From Anseranas semipalmata (lineage: Eukaryota > Chordata > Aves > Anseriformes > Anseranatidae): 64,000 nt of DNA. The notes under the pieces were generated by a model. The model ran no database searches and was not told the origin of the DNA. It saw only the letters and a program-made list of their open reading frames with translations. Shown here in pieces: positions 1 to 13,880 of the stretch. The stretch covers positions 1,777,815 to 1,841,814 of the forward strand of contig VXAA01005665.1 of NCBI GenBank assembly GCA_013399115.1, read 5' to 3'. Positions within the stretch are counted from its first letter, which is position 1. The number at the start of each line of letters is the position of its first letter. The position numbers and the translations under genes are program-made.

Positions 1-2619
1 CCAACTTTACCCTTTTCATTTTAGAATAACGGGGGATAAAATAATTAGGCAAAATTGCAGTGCTCAAACCCAATCAGATACCATAAAAATTAATTATAGG
101 CTGGTCTCATTTTAATTTTATTTCAGCTTAATACCTCAGGCAGAAGCTTTTTCACCCTGCCAGCACCTACTGACCCCACACTTGGAGGAAATGGTAGACC
201 AGAGTTGTTGCAAGCTTCTCTACACAATTTAGGTCAGGATTCACAAAACAAGTAGCAGTCAGAAACGGTAACTTGGATCACCCAGGCTCTTGGCCTCTTG
301 CTTTAACCAGTGTCCCACACCCTTTCTTTCCCAAGATAACACATACTTAATTGTCTGAATACTCCTCTCTTGTAATATCTAGATCCATGGACTTCTTAGA
401 AAGTAGAGCTACAAACTACGGGCATGAGGAAAGAGGCTTGTTGATGTAGCTCACATCCTCCTGCTTAACCAGTAGCAACTCCTGATTTGGGTTTCACTGC
501 TGACAGCAGGGATAAGCATTAAGTCACATCAGTAGCGAGCAAGGCTAAATCATGCCACTGCTGCTCTTGTGCAATGCTGCTCACCACGGTGGGCTTTGCC
601 ATCCTAAACAAGTAAGGTATGGTCTCTGATCCTATTTCTGATTCTAGAGTGACAAGCTGTGGTTTTAAATTCAAGTGAATTGAAAAGTTATTTAAGAAAG
701 ATAAAACACATACAGCTTTACTCCTACCTATTGAGCCAGCGGCATAAGTAATGCATATGCCTGAAGCAATTGATTTGCTCTAAAAGCTAAGAAATCAGTA
801 GCAGATCAAATGTGCTTCAAGGTCAACCCTAGAGCCACGAGCAAGCTGCTGAGAGCATCACCTTTCTGGTCTCAGCAGTCTCATTCACTGCACTGTAGCC
901 TTTAAAAGTGGGCCATTTATATACAGAGCTTAGAGACCTGGGACCGAAGCCTGAGGATGACTGTATTTCACTGGCGAGCCACAGTTCTTAGGGGGACACT
1001 AAGGCATAATCTTTGAAAGCTTTAGGCTTTCAGTGGTGGCTATTTAGACTGCATTCAAAGGTACCTCATCTGCTTTCAGTGATGGAGAGAGATTTGCCTC
1101 CCCATAGGCCCTTAAAATACAGGTGTGAGTGCATAACATTCTCCCGTGGCCAGCAGCAAGGTCTTCCTTAACCCTTCCTTTCAATCCCCCTCCTCCTAGA
1201 ACAAATAACATACTCAGTATCTATCCCTGTGCCAGACCTGAAGCATTTTGTAGCCGCACACGTTCCTTAGTTGCGAAGCAACAAGAAGCATAAGGGTGCT
1301 GTGGTTCCTGCTAAAGCACCAGTCACTGTGATAGGTGCTACCGCAGCACGATGCGGCCTTGTTAACGTACAGCCTCCGGCCTCCAGCTCTGCTGGGGCTG
1401 TGCCCCATCCTGTGTGCGGTTCCTCACGTACACCTGCCTGCTCTTCCGGGCAGATGGGCAATCTTTGTGGTATCGACTGCATCGTTCATATCCGAATGCT
1501 CAAAAGAGGAATTTCTTCTGAGAGGAGAGGCAGAGAAAACAACAGAAAATCTGTAAATGTTTAAAAGAGCGAAAATATTTGAGAAAAATAGGAAGTCCTA
1601 CTTTTGGAGCAACTTTTTTGACAGATTAATTGGTCAACTTCTATTACCATAGAACTCCTGGTTACAAGTAAATCAAAATGATTATCTACTCCAGCTTAGG
1701 CACACACTGTATCTGCAAAGTCAAACACTCAAAAAGGCAGATATCTCAAAATTAAGGATGCCTTCACCTAATCTTTTCAAAATACACATAGCCTGAATAA
1801 GGTTTTAGTGTCATAAACATGCACAGTCTTCACTCCTGATGATTCTTTGTATGTTTGACCCCTTTTTGTCCTGTGTTCACTAGTCTGTCCTTACCTCATA
1901 TTTATCCCCAAACCTCTAGCTCATCATCACTGTTCCACTGTTCAGCTTCTTCAAGAGGGAAGAATTCACAAAGATTTATTATTGCATCCTCTTAACCTCC
2001 TGAAAATTTTTGCTCTTTTGAAGCAAACTGCAGTTTTTCAAGGCCACTTTATTGGCCAAGTACAGGCATATTTTCAAAGAGATGTTAAAAAAATTCTGTT
2101 TGACAGAAGAAAATCCAAATTCCAAATTTTAAACATGGGGACAAAATAAAAGCAATACAATAGAGGATTTTTTGTTTGTTTGAAACATGAGCAAAGCACA
2201 TTCCTTTGCTCTTCTCTCATAAAAAGTGGAATTGGTGAAACCGTCAATAAAAATTCATCTGAGACTCCCTCTAAGCATGAAAAATTTCATTCTGAATGGT
2301 CAAAGCCTGACAGCTATAAATAACTGCAAGCACCATGCTATCAGACAAAGGGCTGGGCAGCCTTAACAACGGGCAACTCTGGCTATAACTCAACTGATTT
2401 TTTCATCAGGGAAGCGAATAGATATTTATTATAATGCTTTGAAAGAAACACAGCTGAAGGCCAAGGAGTCACCTGCCTGCCTCCAGTCCCCACACACCTC
2501 CACAGGGGATGTGGAGAGAGAGGTGAGAAACAACCCTTTCCTATAGTGGAGGGAGAAGCACAAAACTGGAGCAGCGGGAATCCCGTGCCCTCTCTCTTCC
2601 TGAATCCATACGGAAAATC
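1..2619. other. non-coding AT-rich DNA
   Basis: No reading frame here is longer than about 100 codons, and none shows a recognisable domain. The only patch that stands out is about 1240-1480. It carries roughly fourteen CpG dinucleotides in 240 bases, against very few in the flanks, and two short overlapping open frames that look incidental to its base composition. I see no transposon end or RNA gene. Confidence 0.7.
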
Positions 2620-2722
2620 GTAGAATAGAATCATAGAATCATCTAGTTTGGAAAACACCTTCAAGGTCATCAAGTCCAACTACCAACCTGAGCTACTAGT
2701 CCCATCACTAAATCATGTCCCA
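2620..2722 (-). repeat. CR1 LINE 3' tail fragment
   Basis: Read on the reverse strand, this ends in the CR1 terminus: a line of the form ccttcaaggtgttttcc (here reading towards the left) and then imperfect copies of ATTCTATGATTCTA. On the plus strand the block starts with tagaatagaatcatagaatc, then a tract about a fact typical of CR1 3' UTRs: caaggtcatcaagtccaac. Only the last 100 bases or so are present, which fits the heavy 5' truncation usual for CR1. The right-hand boundary is uncertain because the similarity fades after aaatcatgtccc. Confidence 0.85.
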
Positions 2723-5700
2723 TGTTCTGCTGTCCCCATGAGCTCATACAGATCCAGCTGAATCCACTGGAAAATTAATTTTGTCCTTGTTAGGGACAAA
2801 TGACAGGCACATAGAACAGTGCAGAGCAGGACCAGGCAGCACAGACTTTATGGCCTTTAGTAAAACCACCCTGCAATGGCAAGTCCCCTTCCAGCCCCTG
2901 TCCTGCAGGTGCTTACATGAGTGAACAGTCTCCTCGAACCTGTGCTTGCCACAGGAGGTCTCAGACCTCCCCAGCAAGCCATCAAATCTCTGTTCAAGCA
3001 ACAAACAGCACATGCTGCATGTGGTTTTAAATTATTAATCACCAGGAGATAGCTGATAATTATTGTACTGCGAGAAAGTACATGTTATGCAGAAGACAAT
3101 GAGATTAGTTCCTGAAAAAGGCTGGCAACGCTAAGCTGGGAGTCATGAGTAATCACTTAAAAAGCAACATGATCCCCAGGGTCCCCCTCCCTCTAGTGGG
3201 GCTAGCGAAGGGTCACCAAGCTCCACCACCACCACTGCCCCCTGCCCAGGGCACCAGAGCTGACCTGCTTGAACCAGCGGGCTGCTGGTGACTGTAGAGC
3301 TCTGTACAACACGGGAGCAGCATCTCCTGTGGGGTACTCACACCTTTCTGGACAAAGGCTGCTACTACAGCACTGCTAGCAACATGACAGCTTGCAAATC
3401 AACATCATTTGTGTGTTTGAGCCTGAGACAAAAACAACATTGGCTATTAAGCAGTCGCACTTGATTCCAGGATGAAACCCACAGCTCTGACCTCCCGAGG
3501 TCACGCTCTGGAGTGTGGTTTATTGAAAAACTGAAAAATTAAAAAGAATGGCATAATCTTTGGATGAAACAAAGGCTGTACAATTTATACTGTCTTTGCA
3601 TGCTGGCTTCAACTCTAGGCACAAAAATGCTTTTTTTTTTTTTTTTTTTGGCCTGACCAACTTTTGAAATGTATTTCAAGATGAGCTCTCCAAAAACCAT
3701 TTTAGGCAATCAGAAACCCTTGAGTTTTAACAGGAATGCAAAATTCAGGTCCTCTAGTCTCCTTCGAAAACCTCTGTTACAGTGGTTAAAAAACCTGCTG
3801 TAAGTGAGAACTGGCCATTGGCAATTTACAAAATAACTTAAGCATAGGTCTTTGAATATTTGAACATTTACATAATCTGCAAAAAATGTAGAGCACTAAA
3901 ACATTTTATTTGGCATACACAATTACGATAGCCACACTCAAAACAAATTTTCAAGAAAAAGAAAATAATTTAATCAGAAAAAAAAAAAATCATACGCTTG
4001 CAGCTCATTTGTACTTTTGTCTTCTTCCAGGAAGAAGGAGAGACAAGCCATGTGCTATTTTTACCAGCAGGTGGCAACGCCAAACAGCCAGCCAGTAAAA
4101 CTGCAGAATGCTCCAGGGACACACACTGCAGGGTCACGTTTAAGAAACAGGCACAACACTGTGTCATTGCATCCCCCTTGTGATTACATTTACCACAGTT
4201 TTGCTTTTTTTTTTTTTTTTTCTCCCTGTTTTTCCTCCTAGGGAGAGAAAGAGAGAGAGAGAGAGAGAGCACACTAACAACTAGTTCTTAGCTTGTTTTC
4301 TCATTGAAACAAGGCTTATACATCCACATGTGTGCACATCTGTTTGCACATCAAAAGTTCTCTCTCAGTGATATGTATTTTTCCAGGTTTGACTACAAAA
4401 TAAAAGCAGCTGAGCACAGAGCTCAGCAGAATAGAAGGTGCAGTGTGATCTCAGTCCATTAGAGATCTGGCAATCCACAGGAACATAGCAGGTTCATTCA
4501 AGGTCTCAGAGTCTTGAATGTCAGACACAAATCTGAACTTCTGCAGACATTGTTTTGGCTGCATCCAGCACCATCTGATGCTTCCTGGTCCCCAGCCTCC
4601 AGGACAGGCTAGGGTTATGCTAACACTCACTGACCACAGAGGCAAAACCATCACCTCCAAATCCATTTCGTTCCAAAATATTTCCGAGACCTAAGAGAAT
4701 TCACTTGTTCAAAACAAGCAAACAAAACCACACAACCTCCTATAAATACAAAAATCTAACACACTATGGGAAAGATCCAATGCCCAGAGAAGTCAGTAGA
4801 AAGACTTATTGTTATCAGAGCTTGCTTGGTTTTAATCCTTTGGCTAATCTTGGGTGCATACTCCAGTATGGAGGGAAGTAGATAAAAGAGCCTGGCTGTT
4901 AAAGTCCAAAGAGTCAAGAACAGAAACAAAATGATGTTTGTGGCCAAAAGGGGACTTATTTCCCATTTATTTCCAAGGCTGAAGGCATGGGATTGATTTC
5001 ACTTAACTTTATAAATTTACTGTGAAAATGTCAGCAGCAGAGCTTGTCATCTTAGACTTTCTTCATAATCAACAGCGAGAAATAAGGACTTCGGGGTCCA
5101 ATTACCTGACCCATTTTAGACTTTTTTTTTTTTTTTTTTTAATGAGAAGAATGGCACCACAAAGAGCTCATTTTTCTCCATTGGTCATGAAGCAGATCTA
5201 GGACAGGCAGGTCAGACATAAGCTTTTCATATACACATTTGCTCAGGGAAACCTCCCCTCTGCTGCAGCCCTGCAAAGCCATTAACACTGCTCTGCACCA
5301 TTAACATCATCAGTTCAGAAGCAACCCAGCCGCATGCCTATAAAATGTTTTTCCATCTTCCCAGATGAACAACTATCTTCAGGTAAGGTTTTAGAAGATT
5401 CAGTGTTGGAAAGGGAGACATATTAAAACAGCATGTGTATTTTTACAGCAAAACAAAGCATGAACCTAGTACAGTTTGGGGGTGATGTGAACGCAGTATT
5501 TCAGGAAGCTATTCAAAGTATATCAGTATATATACATACTATTGGTAAACTGTTTCAGGTTGCAACATACCTGAGGTAGCCCAGGCCTGTTTTCCATAAT
5601 TTCAGTTATTCAGTCAGAGAAAGGAAATTTTCCCCTTTCCCCAGATTACCTGATTAGTCTTGAGAGCTCTTCCACGAAATCTGATATAGTACACTAAGAA

Positions 5701-8700
5701 GCTATCCATTCACTTGCACAGTGCATGGCATCATAGGTCCTGATCCTTTCTCTACTAATTTCCCTCATCGTTACTATAAGAGCAAATAGCCACTCACCAC
5801 TGTAACTTTTGAAGGGGTAACAATACAGTGGAAGATGTAGTGTAACAGGATTTTTATCTGTGCAATGGAAGCGCCATCTTTGCAGAGGGAGAAGGAGGAT
5901 GAGGTGTCAAGGGAACTGATATTAAGACTTAGGTGCAACAGACTGTCAAAGAACTTGGCTTGCCCATGTGCAGAGGACATATTCCCTAAGGAATAAAACT
6001 CTGCTCCATCACTCTCAAGCCATTCCCCCCCCCAATACCTTTACTGATCTCATACACTTGTTCACTTGTTTAAAATATGAATGATTCCTGGCAAACAACA
6101 AAAAACTTAATGCTTTATATGGAGTACCTAATTGCAATAAAAATCCAGTTTAATTATGTGACCACCTTCTGAGACAATGAGGTAACTCTAGTGAGAATTG
6201 TTGTCTGTATAAGCCAAGAGCAATAAATCAAGCTGACTACCTCAGTAAAGCTGATAGAATTAACCTCTAAGTATTTAATTTAATCCTTTGATAGAAGTGT
6301 CTCACGTACATATCTGTAGTAGAAGTAGTGAAAGAATGATAGTAAAAATTGATTTTTCTCATGAGCTAAACTCTAAACCTTTGAGGATGTTCTGAATAGA
6401 AAGGATCCAGTCCTCCAGGCTCTTAAGCATCATCAGTGGTCTCAAAGTTATATTTATTTGGTGTCTTGCAGAACTAACTCATATTTTCTCTCAATAGAAT
6501 ATATTGCTGAGAGCAAAAATATTTTTATTGATGATATTTAGCTAATTACGTTCATTTCCATCTCATTAAGAATAAACTGATAAACCTGTAGGAATAGTTT
6601 AATGCATTTCAATTAAGTGCACCTCAGTTACAACTCCTTGTCCATTGAGCTTTCAGTACAACATTTATTCTAATCACAGCAGTGACTAGCAACACTGTTT
6701 TAAGATGAGCTAAGCAGTCTATAAACTGGGTCCAAGCCAGTCCCAGCTCTTCCACAGTCAGGGATATTCACAGCTTTTGTTGCTGAAAATCTTGTCCATC
6801 GTGCTAAGATCATTACTTCAGGGTAGAAGTTCCTGAGAGCAAATTGTGCACGTGGCTTATGCCTTCCTCCTAGACACTGTGCATCTGTAAGTCCGTTCAC
6901 AGTGCAGACAACTTAGCCAAATTTCTGCTAGCTCTACCTTCGCTTTTAGGCTCTGTTGGTGAATGGAAGCTGTTGCACAGTAGTTTCTTCCACATTTTCT
7001 GCCTAGAACGGTAGCAGGAGAGGGTAGTAGAAGATGCATTTTTTAGGGAGTTGTACATTTTTAGCTTCTCCTTTAGAGAACTATAGCAAGACTTTTAGCC
7101 ATAACCAGTGAGACTTTCCATACGCCTGTTGGCAAATATGGTTCTGGCTCCCCACCAGATTTCCACACATGCTGTCATTTCATGTGCTGCCGCTCTGAAT
7201 ACTCTGTTTGTGAGAAGAGCACTTAAGGAATCAAATGCTTTAGAATTATACAAGTCATGGAAGTGTCAGTGAATCATTTCAAAAGCTTTCTCATATTGAA
7301 GAGTCGCGGGCAAAGAGATTGTGTTGTTTTGCATGGTGTATAATTCTTCACTTTCTAAAAGCAGTAGGACAGCTATTATGAACATGAGCAAGCATTGGCC
7401 AGCACTGACTGTTCTGCATACCCATAGCAGAGAGAAAACTTCAAATACAGAATAAAAGTTAACTGTGGCCAAAAGAGGTCACTACACCACTAGCAGTGCC
7501 TCCAAACTGGGAGACTGTACAAACAATGAAAGAGGCATCCCCACCGCAGTGTCACATGAGAGAGAGCGTGTGTGTGTGTTCATCTCAAACTTCAACAGCT
7601 GAAGTGCCACATCACTACATTTGTGCTGCATCAGTATCTTAATTTAAGGCTCAGTACTAGTGTTCAAGACTGCCGGGTACTCTTCTTAATTCTGTTACCA
7701 GACTAAGGTCTCCACACCTCCATTTACCCGCCTCTGTAAATCTGCTGCGCTGGAAGAGAACAAAGATTAGCATGTGATAATCTGAAGGAGGAGGGAACAG
7801 TATTTCCCTTTGTGACCCTCTCTTTAAAGGAATCGGCACTCTCTCACATCAGTTCTGAACCATCCTGTGATCACACATACCTTCTTGCAGTTGCTTCCAC
7901 CACATATGCAGGTGTTTGCCAGGTTAAATTGCATATGTTCTGTTATCTTTCACGTGGAAAAAGAACTGTTTTAGTCAATCATGACTTTCATGGTAAGAAA
8001 TGAAGAAGGGCTTGACAAATAAGTGGAAGCCTCTGTACTGTTAACAGATCTGTTTTCCAGCTCTTGATACATCCTCTTTGTTTGACTGTGGCAGGCAGGT
8101 GGGTAATGGTGACAAAGTATTTGAGCACAGATCTGACACTGATACAATAGAATACACAAAGTACAGTTTCAAAGCAACAAGAAGAGATTTTACTGCTTGA
8201 TTCTTATCACAGTGGCTGGAGCCAGAAGTCTAAAGCCCCACTGTTCTGTGTTAGAAATACACTGCCAGGAAAAATGGATGTTTCATATCAAAAGATGAAG
8301 AAAGCTAATCATTTGTGCAGAATCACAAAGCTATTTTAATGGGTTGGCATCAAACCATGAAACCAACAGCGGCAGTTGGCTCCCTCTAATTTTGGAGAGC
8401 CTAGAAATATAGTTCTGAGTTCTCTGAAACCTCTAATTTTCCCCTTCCTAAAAATACAACTTTGAATATAAGTTAAGGTATAATGGCCACTCAGATTTTG
8501 TGATCAATACTTCTCAAAGTCCTTTCTCCTAACATAAAATGCAGCCTGTTGGGGTTTAGAAAACACATTACCCTACATTTCTTTAAAATGAGACCCCTGA
8601 GGCACAGCTTACATTGAATGGCACAGCGGCTACTGAAACTGCCTTCTAGCTATCTGCTTGGAGCTGGACAAGGACCTCCTCTGCACCGTCTTCCTCTCCC

Positions 8701-9250
8701 TGCCAGGGTGTCCTTGAGAAGGGGTTGTTCCATTGCAGTAGCGCCAACACAGTCTCATGGAGTAAGTGCGAAGGAGTGGGGCATGGGGCTCATCTCATGA
8801 TTGACATGACATCATCCACCATGATCAAGCAATGCAACTTTGAAATTTTTCAAATTTTTCTGCTCTGAGATAGCACTTCATAGATACTTCAGCATTCATT
8901 GACTGCTAGAGCTGGACCGCTCTTTTCTGATGTGATGTTTTTTTAACAACAAGAACATTTTGGAGTGAATCTTTTATGCACAAAATTTGTGTGCTTTCTT
9001 TGTTACTAGGGAAATGACAACCTAAAATTTGTGGTGTTCACCAGCATTCAGCTGCAAAAAAACATCAGATCCTAAAATTTTAAATAGAAATAGCAAGTTG
9101 GCTCTCATAAGCTCAAAAGTCTCAAGTGGCTTTGGAAAAAGTTGGTCATTTTGTGAATTATACAAGTAGAGGGAGTTTTTGGAAGAAACACAAAACATTT
9201 TCCTTCCAAAAAGACACTGTATCCAGAAATGGATCAGAAGGGAAAGGGAA
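2723..9250. other. non-coding AT-rich DNA with simple repeats
   Basis: No supported gene. Simple tracts are T19 at 3631-3649, T17 at 4205-4221, GA repeats at 4251-4269, T19 at 5122-5140 and GT repeats at 7568-7579. A somewhat GC-richer, C-rich stretch lies at about 3170-3330. An AT-rich piece at about 6490-6620 has several TAAT/ATTA core motifs and could be a conserved non-coding element, but this cannot be judged from one sequence. Frames of 60-100 codons occur on both strands with no consistent pattern. Confidence 0.65.
4251..4269. repeat. (GA)n microsatellite
   Basis: An uninterrupted GA dinucleotide run directly follows gggagagaaa. It lies about 30 bases after a T17 homopolymer. Confidence 0.95.
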
Positions 9251-9251
9251 N
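9251..9251. other. single ambiguous base
   Basis: One n occurs inside otherwise normal sequence. It is an unresolved assembly or base-call position. Confidence 0.98.
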
Positions 9252-11597
9252 ATGATCACAGCAGATCAGCTGAAAGAGGAAGTTGGAATAGGAATGAGGT
9301 TGGGAAGATAAATCTGAGATGGATGTGCCATTAACTAGAGACTTCTAATAACCCAACAGAAGGTTCCCAAAGGAGATGTCTTGATAGGGAAGGGCTGGCC
9401 CTGGTGCAGTACCATCTGGGGATGCTGACTCCTGGCCCCTTCCTCCTCTGCGAATTCTCAAGATAGAGTACTGAAGGGAGGGAGCTCAGCAACTGAATCC
9501 TTTGCTTACCTAAAAATAACCAGAACTTTAAAGATGCTCTTTAGTCTAGCGATAGATGGAGAAAATAAGACTCACCTTTGGTCCTATTGATATAACAAAG
9601 ATGTTAATTTTCAGCCACATTCTTCAAAAGCAGGCAAAGTTATTCAGGGCCTGACCCAGAGCTTAAGAATTCAATGGGGTCCAGACTTTTAAGCCAGAGA
9701 TATAAAAGCTGAGTGTTGGAGGGTGGGAAATCTTTCCAAGGGAAAGGGGAAATAACTGAATTACCTTGAATAATGAAGGACTTTCCTCCAGAAAATGGCC
9801 AAATTTATATTGAACTTCACATTGAATTTTTCTTTTGTTAATTCTTAAACGCACTTTTTCATTTAAATTATTTTTAGGCCTTCAGACGAAATCAGGTTGT
9901 TGGTGATATTGAGTGCTGATCTCTCTAAAACCTGCCAAGGTATGTTTAAGTTATAGATACTTACTGAAAGGATCCGAGGGTCACAGAAAAATGATTAGAC
10001 TTTATATGATATCTTACCAGACAGAACTGACACCAGAGTTTTATAAACTGAAGAAAACAACAAATACAAAAAGCTACAACAAAAGACACACAAAAATCCC
10101 ACATAGTCAATAAACCTGTGACCACCTCAATTTTTCTTGCATTTACCTTCATTATTCCATAATCTTTTCCTTGTTCATGACTGCATCCACACTAATATAA
10201 CCTATCCTCCTGCCACTGATATTTTATCTGATATTAAGTTATAGTTTTAGGTATTTATCCACTTAGAAAGACATCAAAAAGTAGAAACCACTGTTTTAAG
10301 CAGCTATTCCTAGCAACACAATCAGTCTAAGGTTCTATGTGCCAGGAACTGTTACTCTGAAAATATTCTAGTTGATTCCACCTCAGCTAGATGATGTTGA
10401 AAGAAGTTACATATAGATTTACAATAGCTCATAACTTCCTAATTCACTTCCAGAATATAAAACAAAGGATCAGCAAGGGTTGACTCAATAAAATCAGAAG
10501 AGGTCACGCTATGTGAGTGTATATGACAACTTTCTAAGCTTCTGCCCCTCGGGCTATTCATTCAGCTGGTTGTCTTTATGATTTTAAAGTATATGAACAA
10601 CGGAAAGAGCTGTTTTTTTCCAAGCAAGTCTGGTTGGTTTTCTTTCCACAGGAAAGCTACTACATCTAAAATGGATTGTGATTTGCAATTATGGAGCATG
10701 GAAGCATTACACTGCTATGCACAAAAGAGAACAATCACTAGAGCACAGATATGAGGGAATTCACACTTCCCAGGGTTTTAACAAGGAAGACCATCTAACC
10801 TACTTTTACCATACTGATCCCTTGTTTTTCCCTAGACTTGAAATCTCCTGAACCTTAGCTATTTCACCCTGACCCTCTCCCTAATGGATCTGTTTTGCTT
10901 TTGCTTCCATTAGTTCTGTGATCTCATTCCTACCTGATCTCCCTACTCCACAATGAGAAATCATGATCCCTTTTGAGTATTGAAAAATAATACTCTGAAA
11001 TTCATTGATGTGCATACATTTTGACAAATAGCATAACAAAGGCACATACTGAAGTAGCAATACCAGGGATTCTGAATATCTAAAAACCTAGAAATGTATT
11101 CCAAATCTTAGCGATTTAACAAAGTGACCAGCTCATGAAGAAAATTATTAAAATTCCAGGCAGCTTCACCAGTATCTAGAAAGCTTTAAAGGAAGAAAGA
11201 AAGAAAGAAAAAAGAATACTCTAACGAACAAATAACCAGATCTGTGAAATGGGAACTTAATTATAAAACAATGCTTACTACTTATGGATCAAAGGCTTCC
11301 TAAGACAGGAAAATGACCATGAGGATGTGCAGAACAGTGCCTATACCTTCTGGTGGATACCTTGCCTATATACAAGACACCTCAGCTGCTGCAGCAAATC
11401 CTCTAGTTGTGCAGGGAATGAGCTGGCCATTACCCACTAGCCAAGAAATCAGGACTCATGGCATATTAACAGATACAGTCAGCCAAATCGCTCCCTGTAT
11501 TTCTCTCCAGTTTTGAATATAAAGCCAAAATTTTGTCCTGCTGCTCTGCATGGTCGAACAGGGAAAGGACTCCAGCCCAGTGCATTAAATTGTTTTT

Positions 11598-11618
11598 CAG
11601 CCCATAGTTCATGGGCTG
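11598..11618. repeat. small perfect hairpin
   Basis: CAGCCCAT and its exact reverse complement ATGGGCTG flank a 5-base loop. This is a structural observation only, with no known function. Confidence 0.6.
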
Positions 11619-13861
11619 TTGGTGGTTTGTAAAACACGAGAAGGTGATCTGCAAAATGCACACTAAATGAACCCTCTTCCCAAACACACATTCTCACACA
11701 TAGAAGCAAAGGAGAACAAAAATAAATAAACAAATAAATAAATAATAAAAGTAAAAAACAGGGACAAATAAAGATAATAAAATATTCAAACTTCTACCCA
11801 ACAATTGCTTGGTTAAAAGCAAACATTGTGGCAAACCTACAAAAACAGGTGTTTTCCAAAAGATAAACTAGGCTCTAGGTTAAAAACAAAACAAAAGCAT
11901 AAAGTACAAGACATAGTGTTGTCCTTAAAGGATATCTTGTAGATCCACAGACTTCAGGTCTGTCAAGTCTCTGGCAAACTGTTTTCTCTCCAGGAAAACC
12001 TTCTGGGAGCAGCCCTCTTAAATTTTATGTTACCTTGCACTGCTGCACTCATATTTCTCTGTTTGTGATATGCAGAAATACAGACTTTGCTCATGCAAAA
12101 CTCCCATTCACATCCACAGATGTTATTCTCAATGAATTCAGAATCTGGACTTTGGAAAATTAATTCTTGTACAAGGCAACATGGGCAAAAATATGAATTA
12201 AGCATTGATTGAAACTGACAGATTGTTTTTCTCCCTCAGCTTAATCCCTAAAAGACCAAGTTGTTCCAATTCATTTCCTAATGGGCAGGTATCCAGATCA
12301 CAAACAAAAACCCATCACAATTACTGCTGGCATCCTCAGTGCCAATCTTAGCAGAGATCCAGAAGAGTAAAACAAGTTTGCAGGCCATCCCACAGGCAGT
12401 CGGAGATCCTTCCAGAACATGCAAGGAGTATATCAAAGGAAAAAAAGCAGAACGTTTACTATCTATGCTTGCTTGTTCCATACCCCTGCAAAAGGTCCTA
12501 AGCACCATCCTTAGTCATGTGGCCTTTAGTAGGAAGCCACATGAATTAATGACTACAGAGATTTTTTTTTTCTTAGAACTTTTCTTGTACTCTGTGGGAG
12601 TGATTTAGGCCATGTGTCTGTCCTTTGGTTAGACCATCTCTGAAAGAGACATTTATATATAATGAATTATTGTTTTTAGAAACAAAACCTTTTTTTTTTT
12701 TTATTGATTTCTAGTAAGACACTTGTCTTTTCCTGGGTTATTTTCATAATTGTTTAATTACTGTTAATAAGCAAACAACATATGGCAAACACAGGGTAAA
12801 AACAACAAAAAACTCATGGATGGCACCCCTCAGTGGTACTGAAACCTGCAAGGACTAGGAAAAAACCTTCAAGGAATGAACTCTGAAAGCACTTCAGGAA
12901 AATGCCAGAGTACCCTTCCTATTTCTCTCCCTGAACAGAACTCAAAGCATAAGTCAACAGTGGCATCTGTTCTTTACACTCTGAAAACTGAAATCTGTTC
13001 CAGAAAAGCTAAGGAGACTTTAACTGTCAAAAAGATTTTTCTTTTTTTCAGTTACTTACAAAGTAGCAGAAGGGAGAATACTGAAAATGGAGGGCAAGCT
13101 ATATCCTGAGCTATGTAACTCAATCATATGAGACATAGATTTGAGGTTATATATTCAAAAACATCAGCAGGATTGAAAAGGTAATTTCAAAAACTACTGT
13201 GCTCACCGGAGAAGAGTTTACATGGAGTAGCATAAGACTGGACTTTGAAATGTTGCAAACCCACTAGGTCTATATGAAGAAGAGGAAGCTATAAGCCTAG
13301 CAGCAAGACCCCTATAAGAAGAGGAGGACACTGAAGAGCCTATCTGTATGCTCTTACCTGCTCAGCTACTATTGTTTTCTTTATCTCAGCCTCTGCGCAT
13401 CGCCACAGCGAGAAAGCAGCACGTGGAAAAGATGAATACCACCCGCACCCAGTATTGTGTCCCAAAGTTGCTATAGTTTCACACCACTGGAATTCAACAG
13501 AAATGTTTGTTGTTTTTTTGTGTTTTTTTTTTTTTTCTTCAATTGTACTCTGTCAATGCCCTTCCTCCATGGCAACGCGATGGTGCAGCTGACATTCTGA
13601 CACAGCAGCCCATCTCTGAACTATCAATCACATCGTGTTCAGAGGATCAACACTACTTTGGAGAGTCTGCCGCTAATATTTCCCTTCAAAAAAAAAATCA
13701 AGTTACTTTGCCTCTCCAGTAAGATTTGTGCATACCTCACAAGGATTTCTTTCTTTCTCTCTCTCTTTTCAGCTTTGCTTATAGCCTTCAGTATTATTTA
13801 CCTTGACTTCTTTGTTCATTATTTCCATGAAAACACTTTTCTAGCCCTTCACTTGTTATCA

Positions 13862-13880
13862 AGCTCCTTTCAAAGGAGCT
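13862..13880. repeat. perfect 9-bp-arm palindrome
   Basis: AGCTCCTTT and its exact reverse complement AAAGGAGCT are separated by a single C. No transposon end is apparent around it. Confidence 0.7.
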
